DNA from: DATKNA01 sp963755755
GTDB taxonomy: Bacteria > Actinomycetota > Actinomycetes > Actinomycetales > Kineosporiaceae
DNA: 64,000 bases
Direction of reading: 5' to 3'
Assembly (NCBI GenBank): GCA_963755755.1
Contig: CAVWLJ010000008.1
Coordinates: 124,001-188,000 of the forward strand
In this document: positions 58,870-64,000 of the stretch, piece by piece
Layout of the letters: each line of letters opens with the position of its first letter
How positions within the stretch are numbered: position 1 is the first letter of the stretch
Notes under the pieces: model-generated
Told to the model about the DNA's origin: nothing
What the model saw: only the letters and a program-made list of their open reading frames with translations
The model's database searches: none
Made by a program: the position numbers and the translations under genes

Positions 58870-59284
58870 GATCGCTCGGCACGACTTCATAGGGTGGCGG
58901 CGTGGCTCCGAGCACCGGCCTCGCAGGCACGGCCCCGGACGGGCGACGGCCCCTGCATCTCCCGACCTCGAGGAGTGCGGGGCGGTCGGTCCTCGCGGGC
59001 ACCGAACCAAGTACCTCCCACCTGGTGCGATGGGACGAGGATCACGTTAGTCCACCGGTCAACAGCCCCCGATCATGGCTCCGTTCGCGGGCTCATCCCA
59101 CGATTCGCGTCTACATCGACGGCGGGTTCGCAGAGTGGTAATCAGTGGTGAAGTGATCCTTCTCGACACGCCAGGCTCGGCCTGGCCGAGCGGGCCAGCC
59201 TGCCGACCATGATGACGATCAGCACCGACGAGGGCCGGTCACGTACGGCCCAGTGCCGTGCGCTTTGGCCCGAGCCATGCCGAA
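58870..59284. other. Stretch without a recognisable gene
   Basis: No convincing frame. Only a hairpin stands out: GCTCGG (59175-59180) with CCGAGC (59186-59191), flanked by further GCCAG/CTGGC-like pairing. It could terminate the leftward cupredoxin gene, though its distance from the stop (about 94 nt) is long. Confidence 0.35.
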
Positions 59285-59773
59285 CTACTTCACAACGATG
59301 GTGCCGGTCATGAAAGGATGTATGGAGCAGTGGTAGTCGACTGTGCCGGCGCTGGTGAAGGTGTGGGTATAGGTTTGGCCGCTCCCCAACGCCTGTGAGG
59401 TGAATGATTTGTCATTGGCGGTGACGGTGTGTTGGGTGGAGTCGTCGAACTTCCAGGTGACGGTTGTCCCGACGGGGACCGTGAGGGTCTTGGGGGTGAA
59501 CATGAAATTGTTGATCTCCACCGTCGACCCGGCAACTGCAGTGCCCGAACCGGTCGACGCCGATCCCGTCGTGGGCGCCGACGGGTTCGCTCCACCACCG
59601 CCCGAATCGATCGACGCCGATGCCGTCGCGGTCGCCGCCGGGGTCGCTGCACCACCGCCCGAACCGGAGCCGCAGGCGGCGGCCAGGCCAAGGGTTGCCA
59701 GCAGCGCCAGGAGACAGAAGAAGGGATGGCTGTGTCGTGCGTCAGTCGTGGGCGACAGTTCTTTGCGTTCCAT
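59285..59773 (-). CDS. Cupredoxin-like blue-copper lipoprotein
   Basis: 162 residues from ATG 59773. Lipobox CLLALLATLGLAAAC makes it a lipoprotein, with a Gly/Ser/Ala/Thr spacer (residues about 35-80). The plastocyanin-like domain has VEINNFMFTPKTLTVPVGTT, VTWKFDDSTQHTV (His ligand) and DYHCSIHPFMTGTIVV with Cys, His and Met ligands, a complete type-1 copper site. It probably carries electrons outside the membrane. The DNA is less GC-rich than its neighbours, consistent with acquisition. Confidence 0.9.
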   Translation of the reverse strand: MERKELSPTTDARHSHPFFCLLALLATLGLAAACGSGSGGGAATPAATATASASIDSGGGGANPSAPTTGSASTGSGTAVAGSTVEINNFMFTPKTLTVPVGTTVTWKFDDSTQHTVTANDKSFTSQALGSGQTYTHTFTSAGTVDYHCSIHPFMTGTIVVK

Positions 59774-59997
59774 GAGCCCTCATTCCATAGCAGGACGTCG
59801 GACGGTGTGGCGTCACTAGGAGCTCCGTGAATAAACCGGTGCGGCCGTCGGCCTATGCAATGCTTGCCTCGGCATGCTTTCGAACGGTACGTGGGGACCC
59901 ACCGGGCAACCGAGGTGGTCGTCCTCGCGGCCAGCAGCGACTCCGACAGCGCGGCTCGGGGGCAGGTGATTGTCAGATTGTCCCGCGGCCGGGCGGA

Positions 59998-60203
59998 TCA
60001 CGAGCTGAGGAAGACTGGTAAGTCGGCGTTGATCGTGTCGGCCTGGTTGTCGGCCTGCCGTGGGGGAATCCGGCGTAGGTCTCCGGCGTCCCGAGCTGCA
60101 CGCGCAGCACAGACAGCGGTGCCGAATCGGCGTACACAACGATCAGGTCGTCGTCGCCGTGCATGACGAGCACAGACACCCTGATCTTCTTCAGGTCTTG
60201 CTT
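59998..60203 (-). pseudogene. Alpha/beta hydrolase (non-haem chloroperoxidase-like), C-terminal fragment
   Basis: KKIRVSVLVMHGDDDLIVVY ADSAP is the strand and catalytic-acid loop of arylesterase/haloperoxidases, followed by GTPETYAGFPHG (catalytic His). After a frame change it continues QADTINADLPVFLSS to 59998, the typical C-terminus. The N-terminal half with the nucleophile serine is absent. It is a remnant. Confidence 0.6.
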
Positions 60204-60407
60204 CCTCTTCGGTGGTCGCGAGGCGGGCGGCTCCGAGCCGCCGACGCGCGCCCGCGCGGTGACCAGTGGTGGTGGGCATCGCACTGCTCGGCAAGCTCGC
60301 CTTCGTAACCGTGGCTACTGGCACTACAGACCTCGGGGTCATTCTCGGAAACCCGGACGGGTGCGTTCGTCCGTCACAGATCATCTCGACCTGGGCCTCC
60401 TCGGACA

Positions 60408-61037
60408 TCATCGGGGACCGGGCGCCGGCATCTGGCCCAGGAGCTGTTCCATTTCAGTGAGCTGCTCGGCGAATGCGTCGCGTGGCGTACGAGTGCCGCA
60501 CGAGCGCAGTAGCCGGGTGAAGTCGGCGGCCGCCTTGCCAATTCGCTCCGCCAGCCCACCAGATGACGATGCGACGCCGAAGTCATCAGTGGCGGCGTAG
60601 ACACCAGCAGGGGAGACCACCGCGTGCAGGTACGAGAACATCGGCCGCAGCGCGTGCTCGAGCACGAGGGAGTGTCGTTCGGTGCCACCGGTGGCCGCGA
60701 TCAACACGGGCATGTCTGTCAACGACTCCTCGGGCAGCACGTCGAAGAAGGACTTGAACAGCCCACTGAACGAGGCGTTGAACGCCGGGGTCACCGCGAT
60801 CAATCCGTCTGCGTTGGCGACGGCCCCGAAGGCCTCGGTGAGATCGGTAGTCGGGAAGCCGGTCAGCATCATGTCCATGATCGGGCGCCCGAGGCGGCGA
60901 AGCTCGATCGTCGATCTGCTGACCTGCTCGCCGGCGCGGGTCAGCTCCTGTTGCACTGCCTGGCCGAGCAGGTCAGCCAGCAACCGCGTCGAGGACGGCT
61001 CCCGCAACCCGCCGCTGACGATCACCAGTCGTGTCAT
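60408..61037 (-). CDS. LLM-partnered NADPH-dependent FMN reductase (CE1759 family)
   Basis: 209 residues from ATG 61037. Flavodoxin-like fold: RLVIVSGGLREPSSTRLLAD (FMN phosphate loop), GLIAVTPAFNASFSGLFKSF (flavin-binding), and VLIAATGGTERHSLVLEHAL RPMF. This group (CE1759) supplies reduced FMN to a neighbouring luciferase-like monooxygenase. Its ATG overlaps the stop of the LLM gene by ATGA, so the pair is co-translated. The substrate of the pair is unknown. Confidence 0.88.
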   Translation of the reverse strand: MTRLVIVSGGLREPSSTRLLADLLGQAVQQELTRAGEQVSRSTIELRRLGRPIMDMMLTGFPTTDLTEAFGAVANADGLIAVTPAFNASFSGLFKSFFDVLPEESLTDMPVLIAATGGTERHSLVLEHALRPMFSYLHAVVSPAGVYAATDDFGVASSSGGLAERIGKAAADFTRLLRSCGTRTPRDAFAEQLTEMEQLLGQMPAPGPR

Positions 61038-62155
61038 CGCTGCTCCTGCTCCGCCTGGGACGATGCCGGGATCTGCGCGGCGATCGCCGCGAGGGATTCA
61101 TGGGTCGGGGTGTCCGGCACGTGTTCGGGGCGTCCGATGGCGAACTCCTTACGCAGCACCGGCACGACGTCTTCCCCGAGCAGGTCCAGCTGCTCGAGCA
61201 CCGTCTTCAGGGGCAGCCCGGCGTGATCGATCAGGAACAGCTGGCGCTGGTAGTCCCCGACGTAGTCCCGGAACCTCAAGGTTTTCTCGATGACCTCCTG
61301 GGGCGAACCGACCGTTAGCGGGGTCTGAGCGGTGAACTCCTCCAGCGACGGGCCATGCCCGTATACCGGGGCGTTGTCAAAGTAGGGCCGGAACTCCTTC
61401 ACAGCGTCCTGACTGTTCGGCCGCATGAACACCTGCCCACCGAGGCCCACGATGGCCTGATCCGCGCGACCGTGCCCGTGATGTTCGAATCGCTGCCGGT
61501 ACAGCCGCACCATGCGCTGCGTGTGCGAGCTGGGCCAGAAGATGTGGTTGGCGAAGAACCCATCACCGTAGAACGCCGCGAGTTCGGCCACCTCAGGGGT
61601 GCGAATCGCAGCGTGCCAGACGAACGGCGGCACGCCGTCCAACGGCTGTGGTGCGAGGGTGAATCCCTGCAGCGGTGTCCGGAACTTGCCGCTCCAGTCC
61701 ACCACCGACTCCCGCCACAACCGCCGCAGCAACCCGTAATTCTCCACGGTCAACGGCACCGCGTCCCGGATATCCCTACCGAACCACGGGTACACCGGGC
61801 CGGTGTTGCCCCGCCCCAGCATCACGTCGACCCGGCCGCCCGACAGATGCTGAAGCACACTGAAGTCCTCGGCGATCTTCACCGGGTCGTTGGTCGTGAT
61901 CAACGTCGTGGACGTGGAAAGGATCAGTCGCTGAGTCTGCGCTGCGACGTACCCAAGCAGAGTGGTCGGTGAGGACGGCACGAACGGAGGGTTGTGGTGC
62001 TCGCCTGTGGCGAACACGTCCAGCCCGACCTCCTCGGCCTTCGTGGCGATCGTCACGGTGCCGCGGATCCGTTCGGCCTCAGTGGGGATCCTGCCGGTCG
62101 TAGGGTCCGGAGTGACATCGCCCACGGTGAAGACGCCGAACTGCATGCCGCTCAT
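61034..62155 (-). CDS. Luciferase-like FMN-dependent monooxygenase (CE1758 family)
   Basis: 373 residues from ATG 62155, with GGAGG 5 nt upstream. TIM-barrel LLM fold: FGVFTVGDVTPDPTTGRIPT, DVFATGEHHNPPFVPSSPTT, LILSTSTTLITTNDPVKIAE DFSVLQHLSGGRVDVMLGRG and GDGFFANHIFWPSSHTQRM. It is named for the CE1758 group that works with a CE1759-type FMN reductase, here the next gene. Together they form a two-component flavin monooxygenase. The oxidised substrate cannot be inferred. Confidence 0.9.
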   Translation of the reverse strand: MSGMQFGVFTVGDVTPDPTTGRIPTEAERIRGTVTIATKAEEVGLDVFATGEHHNPPFVPSSPTTLLGYVAAQTQRLILSTSTTLITTNDPVKIAEDFSVLQHLSGGRVDVMLGRGNTGPVYPWFGRDIRDAVPLTVENYGLLRRLWRESVVDWSGKFRTPLQGFTLAPQPLDGVPPFVWHAAIRTPEVAELAAFYGDGFFANHIFWPSSHTQRMVRLYRQRFEHHGHGRADQAIVGLGGQVFMRPNSQDAVKEFRPYFDNAPVYGHGPSLEEFTAQTPLTVGSPQEVIEKTLRFRDYVGDYQRQLFLIDHAGLPLKTVLEQLDLLGEDVVPVLRKEFAIGRPEHVPDTPTHESLAAIAAQIPASSQAEQEQR

Positions 62156-62302
62156 CGTCACCTCCCCCAGCCGATCGAGAACACCTCGACGGCCATAGGA
62201 GCAGGGTGCACTCCTTGTGGTTCGCCAGCGTAGCGAGCGCAGTTCGCCGTCACCATCGTCAGCCAAGCAGACTCCACCCCGGATCGGATCACGCGTTGCT
62301 GA

Positions 62303-62772
62303 TCAGGAGGGCTGCCTCTGTTGCGGATGGCGAATCGGGCCTCTGGTCCGCCGCGACGAGGTTGCCGCGAAGAGTTCTGCGGGGTTGACCGAGAGGTAGC
62401 GCCAGCGCACCGCGCGGTCGAAGGCTCCGGGCAAGATGTAGTGGATCTTCCGGGTGGTGCTGGTGCTCAACGCCCGGCAGACGTGCGTCCTTCGACGGCC
62501 GGCCGTTGCAGAGGTCACGGCATGTGTGCAGTCGAGCGCAGAAGCGTTCGAGGATCTCGGCGTCCAGCTTGCCCGCTTGGAGGTGACCCAGTCGGGGGAC
62601 GATATGGAGGTGGATGAGGTCCTCGAACCCCTCGCGCGTGGTCACCTCGAGGTCGGCGACCTCCAACCATTGCTCGCGCGCCTGACGCACCGTGATCGCC
62701 GACCTCGGCTGTTGCTGCTGGCCCCACCTGGCCCTGGAGTTCGGTCAACGCTACCCGGGCCTCGCTCCTCAA
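62303..62772 (-). pseudogene. Tyrosine integrase, core-binding domain fragment with frame changes
   Basis: ARVALTELQGQV is the end of the arm domain, then RQAREQWLEVADLEVTTREG, FEDLIHLHIVPRLGHLQAGK and LDAEILERFCARLHTCRDLC form the SAM-like core-binding domain. After a frame change STTRKIHYILPGAFDRAVRW RYLSVNPAELF follows. The catalytic RHRY domain is missing, and upstream an epoxide hydrolase fragment takes over. It is the same integrase type as the arm-domain piece at 49652-49891. Confidence 0.7.
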
Positions 62773-62784
62773 TCGTGTTGGTCA

Positions 62785-62910
62785 GCTTGGGCGTCAGGGC
62801 CCGGAAGTCGCTCCGGGAGCCCGGCCACCCGTGAAGCAGCAGCACAGGCGGCCCCGCCCCCGCGCGGTCATAGGTCAGCGAGAAGCCGTCGATGCGCGAC
62901 GATCGGGGGC
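62785..62910 (-). pseudogene. Epoxide hydrolase-like alpha/beta hydrolase, N-terminal fragment
   Basis: RIDGFSLTYDRAGAGPPVLL LHGWPGSRSDFRALTPKL is the opening of epoxide hydrolase-type enzymes: strand beta2-beta3 then the oxyanion HGWPG loop. It stops where integrase sequence begins (about 62780), so the rest of the gene is absent. No start codon with a ribosome site is visible. Confidence 0.6.
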
Positions 62911-63046
62911 ACGACCCTGAGCTTAGTATTGCTACCGGACTTCGTGATCATTCGGTCGTGAGGGCTTGCCGCTTGCAATGGCTGGCGGGGGCGCGGGCTG
63001 TTGCCGAGCGCAGTGGTGTCCCGCAGGCGATGCGCCTGGCGATTCC

Positions 63047-63289
63047 GTAGCGGCCGTTGCGGTTGGCGCGATCGTGGGCCCGATGCCGAACGCAGACGGA
63101 ACCGGCTACCTGGAGGGCATGGCCACCTTGGTCGCCGTGCTGGCCTGTCATGCCGTCCTCACCCACCTGCGTCGCCTACCCGGCGTCTCCTTCCTGACCG
63201 AACACGTACCTCGCCTACTCGTCGTCCGAGGACAGGTCCAAGAACGCCAGCTCCGGCGCAGCGGCCGCCTCACACCATCGGCCGGCATG
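63047..63289 (+). pseudogene. DUF421 (YetF-like) membrane protein, internal fragment
   Basis: AAVAVGAIVGPMPNADGTGY LEGMATLVAVLACHAVLTHL, then EHVPRLLVVRGQVQERQLRR SGRLTP corresponds to the DUF421 family: a membrane span, the short linker and the first strand of the cytoplasmic YetF domain. Both ends are missing; the frame then runs into the antisense of the next gene. It is a remnant. Confidence 0.5.
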
Positions 63290-63592
63290 TCACTCGTCGG
63301 CGTTGGATGCCAGGCTCTCGGTGAGAGGAATCACGTCGATCACCTGCTCCATCGTCTCAACTGCGACCTCGCCCCATTTCTCGTACGGATCGCCCTTCGC
63401 ATGATCTTCGAAGGCCGCCCGGTCCTTGTAAGCCTCATAGAGATACACCACGCCCGGTTCGGCCTCCCACACATCGAACCGCCACGTCCCGGGCTCACTC
63501 TCCTTGGCGACCTCGATATCCCAGCGCAAGTACTCAAGCAACTCCGATCGCTTCCCGGGTTTGACCACAATCTTCGTGAGCATTCCGTACAT
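63290..63592 (-). CDS. ABM-type monooxygenase domain protein
   Basis: 100 residues from ATG 63592. A complete dimeric alpha+beta barrel: MYGMLTKIVVKPGKRSELLE, TWRFDVWEAEPGVVYLYEAY, DRAAFEDHAKGDPYEKWGEV, ending in an acidic tail. Similar to putative quinol monooxygenases (YgiN-like). The natural substrate is unknown. It is intact in an otherwise fragmented area. Confidence 0.82.
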   Translation of the reverse strand: MYGMLTKIVVKPGKRSELLEYLRWDIEVAKESEPGTWRFDVWEAEPGVVYLYEAYKDRAAFEDHAKGDPYEKWGEVAVETMEQVIDVIPLTESLASNADE

Positions 63593-63868
63593 AAGACCCC
63601 TCCAGGCTCCACCGGGGTGTGCTCACCCCACTCACGATTGTCGCCCCTGACCAGGTGACCTGTCCTCACCGGTCCCGACGATTCACCGCGGGATCGCCGG
63701 GACCATGTGCTGCCAGGTCACCCCCGTCAGGGGCGAGGCTGGGCGGTGGCCGGGCACCCGGCCGCTGACCAGCTCGGCCCGTATTCAGCGTGGGAATTGC
63801 TCGAACGTGCCTGGCCCGAAGCAGCCCACATCGTGAACCTAGCGGCGATACGCAGCACCGGGATGCGG
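63593..63868. other. Gap at the right end of the mosaic region
   Basis: No coding region is convincing. There are several GC-rich short inverted repeats such as CGGTCCCG/CGGGACC around 63674-63707, but none forms a clear terminator or attachment site. Confidence 0.3.
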
Positions 63869-64000
63869 TCACGGCCAGACAGGCGGTGACGCCGCCCGGC
63901 TCACAAGCGCCACGAGCGCGGCGATGAGTACGAGGTTCTTGCCGACGAACTCGGCGTCCATGGTGAGCAGCAACGGGTTTTCCCTGGAACATGCGCTCGG
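63869..64000 (-). CDS. DoxX/DUF417-like membrane protein, C-terminal part (cut by window edge)
   Basis: The 43 visible residues include ENPLLLTMDAEFVGKNLVLI AALVALVSRAA, ending at TGA 63869. A conserved EFVGKNLVLI-type final membrane span is characteristic of the DoxX/YkgB (DUF417) group of small four-span membrane proteins. The N-terminal spans lie beyond the window. It could be intact outside; family assignment is by eye. Confidence 0.45.
   Translation of the reverse strand, partial: PSACSRENPLLLTMDAEFVGKNLVLIAALVALVSRAASPPVWP

Noticed and set aside
58558..59151. Rightward frame of 197 codons
   Set aside because: It has no ribosome site and is opposite the coiled-coil remnant; codon choice does not favour this frame.

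Overview
The window comes from a high-GC (roughly 70-75% by eye) Gram-positive actinobacterium. GTG starts are common, genes are often coupled by 4-bp GTGA/ATGA overlaps, and 9.2-28.2 kb follows the Mycobacterium tuberculosis Rv0985c-Rv0996 neighbourhood: glpR, rimJ, glp (moeA1), galU, a 5-formyl-THF cyclo-ligase, the redox chaperone gene ruc, and mscL. A Pseudonocardiales-like genome is my best guess; the species cannot be named.

Layout. (a) 0-7.0 kb, leftward: a surface-polysaccharide export and glycosylation cluster with an ABC ATPase (cut by the edge), an ABC-2 permease, an unassigned protein, three GT4 glycosyltransferases and one GT2. The three genes at 3.3-7.0 kb are coupled by GTGA overlaps. 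(b) 7.1-9.2 kb: an AlaA-type aminotransferase, a broken secreted protein, and tRNA-Ala(CGC) with a strong hairpin. (c) 9.3-16.1 kb, leftward: glpR/sepX, rimJ, mog, moaC, glp, galU and a GGDEF protein, linking cell division, molybdopterin enzymology, UDP-glucose and c-di-GMP. (d) 16.3-23.8 kb: 5-FCL, a penicillin-acylase family hydrolase, a K+/H+ antiporter, then a CIRCE operator in front of ruc, followed by MTA phosphorylase, a SAF-domain protein and mscL. (e) 23.9-28.2 kb: a large DUF4011/SF1-like ATPase with a nuclease-like C-terminus whose Walker A lysine is replaced, coupled to a 64-residue protein. (f) 28.3-49.7 kb: mixed chromosomal genes including a metzincin lipoprotein, haloalkane dehalogenase, a repeat-rich lytic transglycosylase, two MFS exporters, an S66 peptidase, hydrolases, DUF2277, a GH13 amylase with two small upstream genes, a deacetylase-like lipoprotein and a GH3 glycosidase.

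(g) 49.7-64 kb is a mosaic accessory region. It holds integrase fragments near both ends, an IS256 transposase fused in frame to the C-terminal half of an IS110 transposase, truncated pieces of MBL-fold, epoxide hydrolase, chloroperoxidase, DUF421 and YdeI-like genes, and intact cargo: methyltransferase, TetR plus membrane protein with a visible operator, cupredoxin lipoprotein, an LLM flavin monooxygenase/FMN reductase pair and ABM proteins.

Single-base frame changes recur in otherwise well-conserved genes (2, 8, 27, 31, 38, 45, 49, 51, 56-57 and 58 kb). Coding character persists across each break and several breaks lie in short G or C runs, so many are probably sequence errors or very recent mutations rather than old decay. 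I mark such genes as pseudogenes but describe the restored product.
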